DNA of 64,000 nt from WJMB01 sp964581465 (GTDB taxonomy: Bacteria; RBG-13-66-14), in contig CAZOOP010000004.1 of the NCBI GenBank assembly GCA_964581465.1, positions 1 through 64,000 of the forward strand. The letters are read 5' to 3'. The translations under genes were made by a program, and so were the position numbers. This document shows positions 44,617 to 54,288 of this stretch, piece after piece. Each line of letters starts with the position of its first letter. The stretch's first letter is position 1. Under the pieces are notes generated by a model. That model saw only the letters and a program-made list of their open reading frames with translations. It had not been told where the DNA came from and made no database searches.

Positions 44617-46185
44617 TTAGCTGGCGTAGCTGGTTGCGCGGTGCTCGCGGATGACGGTCACGCGGATCTTGCCCGGGTATTCCATCTCCTTCTCGATGCG
44701 TCGGGCCACGGCCAGGGACATCTCGTCGGCTTCGGTATCGGCGAGCTCTCCGGGGTCGACGATGATGCGGATCTCGCGACCGGCCTGGATGGCGAAGGAG
44801 CGGTCGACGCCGGAGAAGGAGTTGGCGATTTCTTCGAGTTTGGTCAGGCGTTTGATGTAGAGGTCCAGGGTCTCGCGGCGGGCGCCGGGTCGGGCGGCGG
44901 AGAGGGCGTCGGCTGCCATGACCAGCACGGCCTCGGGGGTGGCCGGTTCGACCTTGCCGTGGTGGCACTCGATGGCGTTGACGACCAGGGGTTTCTCGCC
45001 GTAGCGTCGGGCCAGGTCGGCGCCGATTTGGGCGTGGGTTCCCTCGACCTCGTGATCGACGGCCTTGCCGAGATCGTGGAGCAGGCCGGCGCGGCGGGCC
45101 AGGCGTTCGTCGAGGCCCAGGTCTGTGGCGATCATCCCGGCCAGGTAGGAGACTTCCTTGGAGTGCTGGAGTACGTTTTGGCCGAAGCTGGTGCGGTAGC
45201 GCAGGCGGCCGAGCAGGTTGACGACCTCTGGATGCAGCCCTTGGATGCCGGTGTCCAGGGCGGCCTGTTCGCCGGCCTCGCGCAGCGTCGTTTTCATCTT
45301 GGCCTGGGTTTTTGTGACGACGTCCTCGATGCGGCCCGGGTGGATGCGGCCGTCGAGGACCAGCTTCTCCATGGTCTGACGGGCGACCTCGCGCTTGATG
45401 GGATCGAAGGCGGAGAGGATGACGGCCTCCGGGGTGTCGTCGACGACGACGTCGACGCCGGTGGCCATCTCGAAGGCGCGGATGTTGCGGCCCTCTCGGC
45501 CGATGATGCGGCCTTTCATCTCGTCGGAGGGCAGTTGGACGACGCTGACGGTGACCTCGGAGACCTGGTCGGCGGCCAGGCGCTGGACGGCGTTGGTGAT
45601 GATCTTGCGGGCCTCGTCCTCGGCGCGGGCCACGGCCTCGTCGCGCATCTCTTTGATGATACGCGAGGACTCGTGTTCAACCTCGGCGCGCAGGTTATCG
45701 AAGAGCAGCCGCTTGGCTTCGACGGCGCTCATCCCGGAGAGGGTCTCCAGGGTCTTGGTCTGCTCCTCGATGAGCTGGGCGGCCTGCTTCTCCTGTTGGA
45801 CCAGGGTGTTCTCGCGGTCCTCGATCTTCTTGGAGCGGTTTTTAAGTTCCTCGTGGCGCTCGTCGAGTTCGTCGGAGCGTTTATCGAGGGTGGCCTCCTT
45901 GGATCCGAGCCATTTTTCGATACGCTGGAGCTCGTTGCGATGCTGCTGGGCCTGGCGTTCGGCCTCCTGTTTGATGCGCAGGGCTTCGTCCTTGGCCTCG
46001 AGCTTGGCTTCGCGCTGCAGGCTCTTGGCCTCCAGGCGTGCGTTTTTGATGATACTTTCGGCTAGTTTCTCGGCGGAGTTCAACCGTCGCGCGGAGAACC
46101 AACGGCGTAGTTGCCAGCCCAGGAATCCGCCGGCGATACCGCAGCCGATCAGGATCAGGATTCCGGGCAGGGATCCCAGTTGCAT
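44617..46185 (-). CDS. rny: Ribonuclease Y
   Basis: 522 aa from ATG 46185 after GAGGGGTGATTGACAA. A membrane-anchored endoribonuclease that starts mRNA decay. One membrane helix (about 6-24, GILILIGCGIAGGFLGW) is followed by a long coiled coil (36-200), a KH domain with GRIIGREGRN at 225-234, and an HD phosphohydrolase domain with His370-Asp371 in LLHDLGKA plus His341 in QHSKEV. The length is standard. Finding RNase Y with a RicT-like protein later in the window recalls the Y-complex, though the genes are far apart. Confidence 0.97.
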   Translation of the reverse strand: MQLGSLPGILILIGCGIAGGFLGWQLRRWFSARRLNSAEKLAESIIKNARLEAKSLQREAKLEAKDEALRIKQEAERQAQQHRNELQRIEKWLGSKEATLDKRSDELDERHEELKNRSKKIEDRENTLVQQEKQAAQLIEEQTKTLETLSGMSAVEAKRLLFDNLRAEVEHESSRIIKEMRDEAVARAEDEARKIITNAVQRLAADQVSEVTVSVVQLPSDEMKGRIIGREGRNIRAFEMATGVDVVVDDTPEAVILSAFDPIKREVARQTMEKLVLDGRIHPGRIEDVVTKTQAKMKTTLREAGEQAALDTGIQGLHPEVVNLLGRLRYRTSFGQNVLQHSKEVSYLAGMIATDLGLDERLARRAGLLHDLGKAVDHEVEGTHAQIGADLARRYGEKPLVVNAIECHHGKVEPATPEAVLVMAADALSAARPGARRETLDLYIKRLTKLEEIANSFSGVDRSFAIQAGREIRIIVDPGELADTEADEMSLAVARRIEKEMEYPGKIRVTVIREHRATSYAS

Positions 46186-47272
46186 TTGTCAATCACCCCT
46201 CGAACCGCCGACGGGGCCGGTAGGCCCAACCGGGCGGCGGATCGGTTCAATTGTAAACGCCAGCGGACGCGCCGCTTGAGAACGGCGAATCCGGGGCTCT
46301 TATAGTCAGTTACGCTGGAGGGTTCCGCGGCGTTTCAACGGCCGGGCGGCCGCCATTGCGCGGGGAGGGCGAGGTGATCGAGGCGGGCTTGGCGCGGATT
46401 GCGGATGTACGGCTAAGCGCGACTATCGAGTACTCTTACTGGGCGGTTGACCGGTTATTCCGTGCTGGAAACGGGGCTTCGGGCAAACCGGGTTTTCTCT
46501 GATAGGGTCCTTGTTTGTCACAGTCCGGGTATATGATTGCCTCGTCTGCGGACTGATCGTCAAGGCTCAGAAAGGTGCTGATCGATACTTACCCTTGAGA
46601 TCCGCCTGATAATAATCGCCGATGCCCAAATAAAACCGGGCGACGCCTTAGCCGGGTTAGTGGGGTCGGGGCATCCGGTGGCAAGAAACAACAGAGAAAT
46701 GGTGTTCGCAAAGCATCATATGGTCGCCCCGAAGGCGTTGAGTTGTCGCTTCTCGACTTGACGATACGCCTGGCCGTATTTTGGGGCCGTTTGCGGTTAC
46801 ACCACGATTCGCGTAATCGTCGAGTCGGATCCGGCCGCAAGCCTGTTTCACGCGGTTGGGCCGCGCCCCACCGAGGTATGATCACCCTTCATCTCGCCGC
46901 CGCAATGCAAGGCTCGGTGCGGCATCTGTTTGGTCGGTATCGACTCCGCCGACCGAACCGCAGCGGGGTGAACCCGGTGCTGTTCGAGGGCGCCCCGGAT
47001 TGCAACATTGAGAAATGTACTACCTCACAGCGTGCATACGGTAGCATAAAAAGGGGTCGCAAGCAAGGTGTTTTTGCTCTATCGGCTTTATTCACAAGCT
47101 GTTGCGATAATGTTGAGTTTGTGGGTGTAAAATCCGGTCTCGGACCTATGTCAATTATTGTATTCTATATTTGCCTGTGGTACGATTAATATAAATTGCA
47201 TTCGGATAGGTGCATTATTCTTTCAGGATTGCATTTATTATTGTGCATAATATATTGCAGTGGGGGTTTGCC
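46186..47272. other. Intergenic, no supported gene
   Basis: About 1.1 kb. Parts of 46740-46800 vaguely resemble the AEHLS relic at DNA level (TTGACGATACGCC, GCGGTTACACC), but the match is too broken to count. No promoter or RNA gene was recognised. Confidence 0.4.
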
Positions 47273-47917
47273 TTGATCAAGGCCGTCATCTTCGACATGG
47301 ACGGGGTCATTGTCGATTCCGAGCCGCTTCAGTACGAAGCCTACAACGAGGTTTTCACCGCCCACGGGGCCGCCATTACCAAGCGCGAGTTTATCGAGCT
47401 TTGGGTCGGGCGGGGTAGCAAGCTCCACGAGCACATCGCCAGGCACGGTCTCGGTGTTGGTTTGGAGGAGGTTCGGCTCTCAAAGAAAATGATCTACGAT
47501 AGGTTGGTGCGGGAAAAGATGCAGCTGCGCTCCGGTGTGCTGGGGCTGATCAAGCGGTTGAGCCGTGAAATGAAAACGGCCCTGGCCTCCAGCGCCCATC
47601 CCGATTCCGTCGAGGTCGTGCTGGAACGCTTCGATCTGCGCGGGCTCTTCGATGTCATCCTCACCGGCGGCGATGTCGAGCATAACAAACCCCACCCCGA
47701 GATCTACCTTAAGGCCGCCGAGCGGTTGAAGGTCAAACCCGCCGAATGCCTGGTTTTCGAAGATTCGGCCTCGGGGATCGCCGCGGCCAAGGACGCCGGG
47801 ATGCGCGTGATAGCCCTGCCCCACGAGTATACGATCTCCCAGGACCTCTCCCGGGCCGATCTGATCATCACCGATCTGCGCAACCTGCGGCTGCGGCTGA
47901 AGATCAACCGCGGCTGA
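47273..47917 (+). CDS. HAD-family phosphatase / beta-phosphoglucomutase-like
   Basis: 214 aa with a TTG start at 47273 after GTGGGGGTTTGCC. HAD motif I is FDMDGVIVDSEP (nucleophile Asp and acid Asp). Motif II is LASSA, motif III lies in HNKPHPEIYLKAAERL, and motif IV is VFEDSASGIAAAKDAGM. A helical cap lies between motifs I and II. The set matches beta-phosphoglucomutase and sugar-phosphate phosphatases, and the exact substrate is open. Cytoplasmic and monocistronic, with a terminator 120 bp downstream. Confidence 0.9.
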   Translation: MIKAVIFDMDGVIVDSEPLQYEAYNEVFTAHGAAITKREFIELWVGRGSKLHEHIARHGLGVGLEEVRLSKKMIYDRLVREKMQLRSGVLGLIKRLSREMKTALASSAHPDSVEVVLERFDLRGLFDVILTGGDVEHNKPHPEIYLKAAERLKVKPAECLVFEDSASGIAAAKDAGMRVIALPHEYTISQDLSRADLIITDLRNLRLRLKINRG

Positions 47918-48036
47918 GGCGGCTGAATATCCGGACGCGACGGCGTAGCAGTGCGCTGAGGTTGATAGTTAGGGGGGTAAAAGCTATCGATTGGGCATTA
48001 GTCAAACTCAAAAGGTATCCCTGTGATGCCCAATGG

Positions 48037-48071
48037 AAACGAGCAACCGGTTCGGACCGGCTGCTCGTTTT
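48037..48071. terminator. Bidirectional terminator
   Basis: AAACGAGCA.CCGGT-TCGG-ACCGG.TGCTCGTTTT lies between the convergent HAD and zinc-ribbon membrane genes. Confidence 0.8.
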
Positions 48072-48119
48072 GGAATCTCGAAGCCTAAAGTGTAGGTTGT
48101 ATGGCGGCAAGGGGCGTAC

Positions 48120-49010
48120 TCAGCCGATTTTGATGTCCAGCTTGCGCAGGATCATCGCCAGGCCGAAGGCGACGACGCCCAGCAGGCCAGCGATGCCGGC
48201 GATGATCATGAAGATCCTCGGCAGGCCTACGGCCAAAAAGCCCAGACCGGTGAGGACGCCGACGGCGCTGACTCCCAGGAAGGCGGCGTAGGTCAGCAGG
48301 GAGTAGCAGGCCACCCGGAAGCTGATCTTCTCAAGGGGGTCGGCTTCGAAGTAGACGCTGTGGCGCTTGAGCATCAGCGCGACGAACACCTGGGTGGCGG
48401 CGATGAGCAGACAGAACACGGCCCAGATGAAGCGGCCTTCGATGAGGTGGCTGAGCAGCATCAGTACGCCGCCCAATCCCACACCGATGGTGATGAGGCT
48501 GATCCCCTGACCCGGGAACTCGGCCTCGAGCTGTTCGTTCTTGTTGCGCGCCATGAAGAAGGCTCCCGCGGCGATCAACACGGCCAGCACCGGCGGGGCG
48601 ATGCCGTAGCTCATGGCCCGACCGGCCAGGCCGGCGGCGTATCCCAGAAGGTCGCCGAAGGATAGACCGGCGCCGCCGAGATAGGAGGCGCTGAACAGAG
48701 CCTCGCGGCCGAAGTTGAAGAAGGTGATGAATCCGGCGCCGACCAGGGCCGCCAGCACCGTCAGGCGCAGCCAGGTCAGCGAGCCGAGCTTTTCATCAAC
48801 AACGATGTCCCGCACGGTCGGCGGGGTTTTCCCGTCGGCTTCGGGGGCCATCGATTCGGGCGGGGCTTCTCCGGGAACGCCGGTTTCGGGCATCGGCGGG
48901 GCGGGTTTGGGCTCGGGACCGTCGGGCGTCTGCTCATCGAGCTTGCGCCCGCAACTCAGGCAGAACTTGGCGTCGTCGGGCAGCTCCCTGCCGCACTGTG
49001 GACAGAACAT
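48120..49010 (-). CDS. Zinc-ribbon membrane protein
   Basis: 296 aa. Start ATG 49010 follows GGAGCGTGCAACC and puts the zinc ribbon at the very N-terminus: MFCPQCGRELPDDAKFCLSC, the common 'zinc-ribbon domain' CPxCG...CxxCG. A proline-rich linker (about 28-75) leads to a domain with six to seven hydrophobic segments (for example LRLTVLAALVGAGFITFFNF, GISLITIGVGLGGVLMLLSH). It is an inner-membrane protein with a cytoplasmic zinc ribbon. The membrane part belongs to no family I recognise. Confidence 0.75.
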   Translation of the reverse strand: MFCPQCGRELPDDAKFCLSCGRKLDEQTPDGPEPKPAPPMPETGVPGEAPPESMAPEADGKTPPTVRDIVVDEKLGSLTWLRLTVLAALVGAGFITFFNFGREALFSASYLGGAGLSFGDLLGYAAGLAGRAMSYGIAPPVLAVLIAAGAFFMARNKNEQLEAEFPGQGISLITIGVGLGGVLMLLSHLIEGRFIWAVFCLLIAATQVFVALMLKRHSVYFEADPLEKISFRVACYSLLTYAAFLGVSAVGVLTGLGFLAVGLPRIFMIIAGIAGLLGVVAFGLAMILRKLDIKIG

Positions 49011-49975
49011 GGTTGCACGCTCCAAAGGCGTTGAAGACAAGGTGTTTGGGCAGAGGTCGCTCCAACTATGATAAGACCCTGCCGTGGTCGGCTCGGTTTC
49101 ATCATACAGCGGGGAATCCGTGGATTCAACAGGTCATTCCGACCGGCGGTCGCTGGTTGTCTTTCATTCAGCCGGGCGGCGAGGATTTTTCAATCATGCC
49201 GGGATGCGACTTATTACCTGAACTTCCCTATAAACTCCATCAACATTCCGACTTGAAAAGCGGCTGGTTGTGGTGTTGAAGTGAATCAGGCGATCAACGC
49301 CGCTCTTTCATCGACGAGTGGTGCCTCCAAATAGTTTTGGATTATCACTCGTGTCTGGATCAGATTAGATCGCTGATCGATTGTCAACAAATGCTTTGGC
49401 ATCAGGGAACGTGTTCGGACCAAATCAGGCTGATTGGGAGGGGCTTGCCGGGCCGTTATGCGCTACCCGGAAATGTCGAGATCCGCTACAGATTACGCTT
49501 GGCATCACACACGATCCCGGACCAGCCAACACAACTTCGAAACACCGATACACCTCGAAAAGCCGCTACAAGGCTATGCCGAATGATGCTTGGCCCGCAA
49601 ACTTAAACCCTCACCGCCTTCGGTATATATGCTTGTTAATAGGACGCTTAGGGTCGATACTGCCTCGTCGAGACCAAGGACGTCAAGCAGTTGGTTTTAG
49701 TACGTCGTGACGTCACTACGGGCATCCTGGGAATGCGGGAATCCACGTACCTGCCACAAGCAGCTCGCTCGATGTGCGCATCTGATTGCCTGCCGGCTGC
49801 ACGTATCAGAACGTTATCCAGTAACACCATGGTCCCTGACGGTTAAGTGATCCCTTAAGCTATTGTTAGTCGCCACTTTATAACCGCCCGTTTTGGGACA
49901 AGTATCTGATGTTCATCACGTCGATTATCAGCAGATTACAATCACGATCCGGTCCGGACGGGGTATTCGATCCCA

Positions 49976-49977
<2 letters not shown>
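49011..49977. repeat. Relic-rich intergenic region
   Basis: About 970 bp without a gene. 49408-49439 holds the inverse of CCCAATCAGCCTGATTTGG. 49910-49978 holds CTGATGTTCATC, then ATTATCAGCAGATTACAATC, then CGATCCGGTCCGGACGGGGT, the inverse of the 10.64-10.69 kb sequence. About 49341 has GGATTATCACTCG, like the left IS end. Confidence 0.6.
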
Positions 49978-50082
<105 letters not shown>

Positions 50083-50235
50083 ACGCTGCGTCGCCGCGTT
50101 CACGGTGACGGGCTGGCATTATAGCAGAGTGACCCGGCGCCGACAAGGTCTTTTTGTCTGCAGCGACTTCACCCTGCCGTGTAGGAGGGGCTATCCCCTG
50201 GCCAGGGCAGGGAATCCTCACTTTTTGGTCCTTAA

Positions 50236-50262
50236 CAAAACCGGGGCCGACAGGCCCCGGTT
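50236..50262 (-). terminator. Terminator after the 34-aa peptide gene
   Basis: AACCGGGGCC-TGTC-GGCCCCGGTT on the minus strand, followed by TTGTT. It lies 25 bp past the stop of the peptide gene at 50287. Confidence 0.8.
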
Positions 50263-50286
50263 GGTGTTTACCGTTGCGCCCCGTGG

Positions 50287-50391
50287 TTACTGGGGCTGGT
50301 TGTGTTCCCGGCCGTCGTCGCGGCTGAGTTCGCGCAGCAGGCCTTCGAGTTCTACCTGACGGACTAGGGAGAGTTCGTCGTAGCTGTACAT
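50287..50391 (-). CDS. Micro-protein P3, 34 aa
   Basis: Start ATG 50391 has a near-perfect ribosome site GAAGGAGGTCAGG. The peptide is acidic and helical: MYSYDELSLVRQVELEGL, then LRELSRDDGREHNQPQ. No membrane segment. It follows P2 (50440-50517) by 48 bp and ends at an intrinsic terminator. I recognise no family. Translation is supported by the ribosome site and by the neat end of the unit. Confidence 0.6.
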   Translation of the reverse strand: MYSYDELSLVRQVELEGLLRELSRDDGREHNQPQ

Positions 50392-50439
50392 CCTGACCTC
50401 CTTCGTACCGCTATCTCCTCAGTGGAGGAGTAATCTTCG

Positions 50440-50517
50440 TTAGTTCTGTCGGGGGACGCGCAGCCCGTAGAGGCCGAGGGTCCGCAGATGGTTCTTGCGT
50501 TCGTTGAGCTTGAGCAT
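50440..50517 (-). CDS. Micro-protein P2, 25 aa
   Basis: Start ATG 50517 after AAAGGAGGTCGTC, an almost ideal ribosome site. The peptide is short and basic: MLKLNERKNHLRTLGLYG, then LRVPRQN. Its first half recalls the start of P1 at 53123 (IRNDKRNLRLRLINRP): a charged N-K/R-N-LR-L pattern. Possible roles are a precursor peptide, a leader peptide or a regulatory micro-protein. Confidence 0.55.
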   Translation of the reverse strand: MLKLNERKNHLRTLGLYGLRVPRQN

Positions 50518-51100
50518 GACGACCTCCTTTCTGTTGTCGGCGCCGCCTGGGCGGCATGGTGGGGCGGATTAACACGGCTGAGAGCAGTCGGGCTCGTTGT
50601 GGTTTCGGGGTTGTCTTGCCCGCCCCTTACATATCTATAAGATACACGCATTTTCCCCGGGTTTCAGTTCCCGGTTTCTTTTTTTCGTTGTTTTCTCCAA
50701 CCGGGCCGGTTGACGGTTTCCTCCCCTTGCCCTCTTGGAAGTCAGACACGGCGGCTGCAGAAGGGGGCTTTGATGCTTGGTCTTTCCGTTCCTTAGGGAC
50801 CCGGTGTGCATGGTGGCGGTCATTGCTGGAGCGCCAGAGGTCCTTGGGGTTTTCTTAGTGCCACAGAGAGCGGTGGATGCTTTGCAGCTAAGGACCCTTG
50901 CGGTGACCGAACGTCAATCAGTCCGGCAAAGCAGTGGTGGGAGGAGTTGATATATGTCATTGATCTGAAAGCGGTATGCTGTGGCGTACTCTCCACCGGT
51001 TTTCTTGGCACATTGTGATTGCCTGGAAGGCTCCAATGTCATCAGCGACTAACGAATACCCCGTACGAAGCGGGAAGGAGTCCGGCGGCTTGGTTTGCTC
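50518..51100. other. Intergenic upstream of P2
   Basis: About 580 bp. A -10-like TATAGAT lies near 50632-50640 on the minus strand (context TCTTATAGATATG), about 120 bp before P2. No other gene. Confidence 0.4.
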
Positions 51101-51132
51101 CGTCCGGTGGGGTTCCTGGCTCCACCGGACGG
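51101..51132. terminator. Hairpin after ABC permease
   Basis: CGTCCGGTGG and CCACCGGACGG pair across 11 bases, 20 bp beyond the permease stop. The minus-strand T tract is absent, so termination is uncertain. Confidence 0.55.
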
Positions 51133-51152
51133 CTGTTCTTTCATTCACGTTT

Positions 51153-52007
51153 CTACCCCGAGCGCTTGAGCTTGCCCGTGCGTTTGGCGTGGCGCTCGGC
51201 CAGGCCGAAGACCCACAGGCCCAGGGGGATCAGCACCACGCCCATCCCCAACAGGATCAGGATCTCGGGCCAGAGCTCGTTCAGACCGGCGCCCTCGAGC
51301 AGGGCCGCCCGGCTGGCGCGCAGGGTGTAGGTGGCCGGACTGACGTAGGACAGCGGCCGCAGCCAGGCCGGCAGGACGTCGATCTCGTAGTAGACCCCGG
51401 AGACCAACAGGATGATCGCCTGGATGATGTGCGTCGCCTGGGCTCCCTTCTCGGGGCTGATCAGCGGCAGCACGGCGGCGATGATCCCCAGCCCCATGAA
51501 GGCGAAGCTGGAGGAGGCCAGCACGACCATGAAGGCGCCGATGTTGGCCCCGGCCAGGGAGAGGTCGAAGAAGAGCACCACGGCTCCCAGGACGATGGCC
51601 GTGCGTAGCAGGCCGTAGAGGGCGGCGAAGAAGCAGGTGCCGCCAAGCCGGGTCAGCCGGCTCACCGGAGCCATGAAGGTGTACTCGATGGTCCCTTCCC
51701 AGCGTTCCCAGGCCACATCCTCGCTGACCACCTCGAAGAGCACCGAGAGGTAGCTCCAGAGCAGGGCGCCGACCACCAGGTAGAGCACCCGCTCCGGTCC
51801 GGCGTGACCCACGGCGATCAGGCCGATCGTCAGGGTGTTGACGATGGTGTAGGCCAGGAAGACGATCTCCCAGTTGATGTAGCGTTTGACGAGGTTGAAA
51901 TTGCGCTCGACGAAGGCGTAGGAGGCCTTGGCCTCCCGCGCGAAGCTGTTGATGATGCGTGGACGCCGGCGGGGTCTTTCCAGCGTCGGGGTTTGCTTTT
52001 CGGACAT
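51153..52007 (-). CDS. ABC-2 type transporter permease
   Basis: 284 aa from ATG 52007 after GGGGTGACACC. Six membrane helices in the ABC-2 layout: VFLAYTIVNTLTIGLIAVGH, LYLVVGALLWSYLSVLFEVV, then GTIEYTFMAPVSRLTRLGGT, and VSGVYYEIDVLPAWLRPLSY with YVSPATYTLRASRAALL, the typical ABC-2 end. It exports a substrate with the ATPase encoded 93 bp upstream. The substrate is unknown; drug, lipid and peptide exporters share this fold. Confidence 0.92.
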   Translation of the reverse strand: MSEKQTPTLERPRRRPRIINSFAREAKASYAFVERNFNLVKRYINWEIVFLAYTIVNTLTIGLIAVGHAGPERVLYLVVGALLWSYLSVLFEVVSEDVAWERWEGTIEYTFMAPVSRLTRLGGTCFFAALYGLLRTAIVLGAVVLFFDLSLAGANIGAFMVVLASSSFAFMGLGIIAAVLPLISPEKGAQATHIIQAIILLVSGVYYEIDVLPAWLRPLSYVSPATYTLRASRAALLEGAGLNELWPEILILLGMGVVLIPLGLWVFGLAERHAKRTGKLKRSG

Positions 52008-52100
52008 GGTGTCACCCCGTTTCGGGTTGAAAGGATTCGGCGCGCCGGCTCACCGGTGGCGGCCGGCGCGTTGGTGTTGTTGGTGGTTTATGGTTGGTTG

Positions 52101-52916
52101 CTATTCCTCCTCGGGTCGCCAGCCACGGCCGGCCACCTCGAGGAAGACCCGTTCCAGGGTCGGCAGGCTGCCGTTGGTGCGGTAGCGCTCCTTGAGTTCG
52201 GCGGCGGTGCCGGTCTCCAGGATGCGCCCGTCGTCCATGATGGCCAGCCGGTCGCAGATGCGTTCGATCTCTTCCATGTCGTGGCTGGTCAACAGCACCG
52301 TGGCGTCGTGATCGCGACGCAGGCGTCGGACGAAGGCCTGCACCTGGAGCTTGCTCTTGGGGTCCAGCCCCGTGGTGGGCTCGTCGAGGAGCAGCAGAAC
52401 GGGCGAGGTCAGCAGGGCGCGGGCGATGGCCACCTTCTGTTGCTGGCCCCGGGAGAGCTCCTGCATCGGCTCGTAGATCTTTTCCTCGGGAAAGTCCAGG
52501 CCCGTCAGGATGCGCTGGGCCTCCACCTTCACCGTGGACCGCCGGCCGCCGTAGAGCCGGGCGGCGTAGATCAGGTTCTCGTAGGGTGAGAGTTTCTTGA
52601 AGAAGGCCGCGTCGACGCTGACCCGGTTGATCAGCCGCTTCACCCGGGGGGCGTCGTCGATGACATCGATGCCGAAGACCTCCATCCTTCCTGCATCGGG
52701 GAACAGCAGGGTCGACAGGCAGCGCACCAAGGTGCTCTTGCCCGAGCCGTTGGGTCCGATGATGCCGAAGATCTCGCCGCGACGAATCTCCAGACTGATC
52801 GAGTCCAGGGCGGTGATGGTCTTCTTGCCGCCGTTGGAGCGCCTGCGGGCGTTGGTTTTTCGGAACTGTTTCGCCAGGCCGGTGCATCGAACGGCGTATT
52901 CACTGTCGAGCTTCAT
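52101..52916 (-). CDS. ABC transporter ATP-binding protein
   Basis: 271 aa from ATG 52916 after AAGGAGCAACC. Walker A GPNGSGKST at 54-62, signature LSRGQQQKVAIARALL, Walker B VLLLLDEPTTGLD, and the switch His in LLTSHDMEEIERICDRLAIM. It belongs to the DrrA/CcmA-like group that pairs with ABC-2 permeases. An insert in the N-terminal strand region (RKTNARRRSNGGKKTITALD) is longer than usual. Confidence 0.95.
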   Translation of the reverse strand: MKLDSEYAVRCTGLAKQFRKTNARRRSNGGKKTITALDSISLEIRRGEIFGIIGPNGSGKSTLVRCLSTLLFPDAGRMEVFGIDVIDDAPRVKRLINRVSVDAAFFKKLSPYENLIYAARLYGGRRSTVKVEAQRILTGLDFPEEKIYEPMQELSRGQQQKVAIARALLTSPVLLLLDEPTTGLDPKSKLQVQAFVRRLRRDHDATVLLTSHDMEEIERICDRLAIMDDGRILETGTAAELKERYRTNGSLPTLERVFLEVAGRGWRPEEE

Positions 52917-52988
52917 GGTTGCTCCTTGTCGGAGGGCTCGTCGCCGCTCCGGTTGTCGATTCCCGCTCCCCGGCCGGGCGTCGTCGGT

Positions 52989-53123
52989 TTAGACAGCGCC
53001 TGGTCGGGGAAGGGTGGATTGGCTGGGTCGTCGGGGGCGCCGGATGACCAGGGCGCTTTCCCGGGGTCGGTTGATCAGACGCAGGCGCAGGTTGCGCTTG
53101 TCGTTGCGGATGACCCGTTTCAT
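52989..53123 (-). CDS. Micro-protein P1, 44 aa, between GNAT and ABC genes
   Basis: ATG 53123 has AAGGAGGA at good spacing; ATG 53126 directly upstream is too close. Strongly basic: MKRVIRNDKRNLRLRLINRP, then RESALVIRRPRRPSQS and TLPRPGAV. It lies 72 bp before the ATPase gene and 65 bp after the GNAT gene in the same direction. Arg-rich with a proline-rich tail, it could bind nucleic acid or be an export substrate. Both are guesses. Confidence 0.6.
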   Translation of the reverse strand: MKRVIRNDKRNLRLRLINRPRESALVIRRPRRPSQSTLPRPGAV

Positions 53124-53188
53124 CATTCCTCCTTCCGGGTTGTTGCTTGGGTCGGTGTGGCTATAACGAAATCGTGGCTCGGTGGAAG

Positions 53189-54154
53189 TCAGATACCCAA
53201 ACCCGCGAAGTCTTCGTTCCCCAGGCCGTAGAACAGCCAGGGCGGCCGGGGCTCGAAGCCCAGCTTGCGGTTGATGCTCAGGATGCCGTCGTTGCCCTGG
53301 GTGTTGACGGTGTAGATGGCGGTGACGCCGTTGGCCTTGGCCCAGTCGACGCTCAGGTACTTCAGCGCCGTGGCTACGCTCCGGCCCCGGTATTCCCGCC
53401 GGGTGCCGGTGCAGTCTATCTCCGCCGGGGCCTGACGCCCGCCCTTGAAGGACAGCTCGGTCAGACCGATGAACTCGTCGCCGTCCAGGGCCACCAGGGT
53501 GGTGTCGATGTCCCGGGCCGGGCTTTGGGTCATCCGACGCCATTCCTTAAAACTGCGCCGTTGGTACTCGAGGCTGCCCGGCATATCCTCGCAGGATTCC
53601 TCGGTCAGCTCCCAGAGCCTGCGCTCTTTCTCGGGATCATTTATCCCGCCGTAGGTTTTCGTAATGAAGCCCTGGCTTCGAAAGCGCTCGAGCACCCGCT
53701 CGTAGTCCGCGGGCCGCTGGTAGTCTTCCAGTTCGAGGCGCGAGGTCAGCTCGGTGTCGTCGAGGGTGAAGCCCAGCCGCTCCAGCCAGTCCACCGCCAC
53801 GCTGTTGTCGGCGAGGGCGCCGCCGAGGAGCCGCGTCCACCTCAGCCGGGCCAGTTGCTCGCTGGCGGCCTCCCAGAGTTGACCGGCGTACCCCTTCGAG
53901 CGGTGGTCCGGGTCGACGAGGATGTCCAGGATGAAGACGCCGGGGTCGGCGCACCAACTGCATGAGTCGAGGTCGGCCTCGGCGACGATCCGTCCGTCGA
54001 TCTCGCCGACGAGGTGATGACGGTAGTTCACGGCGGGGCGGCGGCGGTCCCAGTGGTCCAGCACCTCCGCGGTCCGCGGGTAGTCGGGCAGGCAGCGGTT
54101 GACAAGCCGGGTGCGCGTCGCGAGGTCCGTGAAATGATAATGTCGTATCTGCAT
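53189..54154 (-). CDS. Tandem GNAT-domain acetyltransferase
   Basis: 321 aa from ATG 54154 after GGGAGTTAAG. Two GNAT domains. In the first (about 1-145), FILDILVDPDHRSKGYAGQL carries the acetyl-CoA loop (RSKGYAG) and NSVAVDWLERLGF closes the fold. In the second (about 160-321), TRREYRGRSVATALKYLSVD has the loop form RGRSVA and NRKLGFEPRP closes. Duplicated GNATs of this size include mycothiol synthase-like and antibiotic-modifying enzymes. It heads the P1-ABC gene set, which would suit modification or immunity for a small product. Confidence 0.85.
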   Translation of the reverse strand: MQIRHYHFTDLATRTRLVNRCLPDYPRTAEVLDHWDRRRPAVNYRHHLVGEIDGRIVAEADLDSCSWCADPGVFILDILVDPDHRSKGYAGQLWEAASEQLARLRWTRLLGGALADNSVAVDWLERLGFTLDDTELTSRLELEDYQRPADYERVLERFRSQGFITKTYGGINDPEKERRLWELTEESCEDMPGSLEYQRRSFKEWRRMTQSPARDIDTTLVALDGDEFIGLTELSFKGGRQAPAEIDCTGTRREYRGRSVATALKYLSVDWAKANGVTAIYTVNTQGNDGILSINRKLGFEPRPPWLFYGLGNEDFAGLGI

Positions 54155-54223
54155 CTTAACTCCCGGGATGATCCGCTGAAGCGGTGGTTGTTAGTTCGTC
54201 CCGGCGACGGGAGATGAGAACCG

Positions 54224-54268
54224 ACGATGAAAAAACCGCCGCCGAGTTTTTCACTCGACGGCGGCTTG
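54224..54268 (-). terminator. Terminator of micro-protein P4
   Basis: On the minus strand GCCGCCGTCGAGT-GAAAA-ACTCGGCGGC (small bulge) is followed by GGTTTTTTC. It is 21 bp past the stop at 54289. Confidence 0.85.
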
Positions 54269-54288
54269 GTATTCATAGCCTTAGTATT

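Noticed and set aside
46743..47189. Open frame of 148 codons upstream of the HAD gene
   Set aside because: No ribosome site, no homology, mixed composition and overlap with likely relic DNA.
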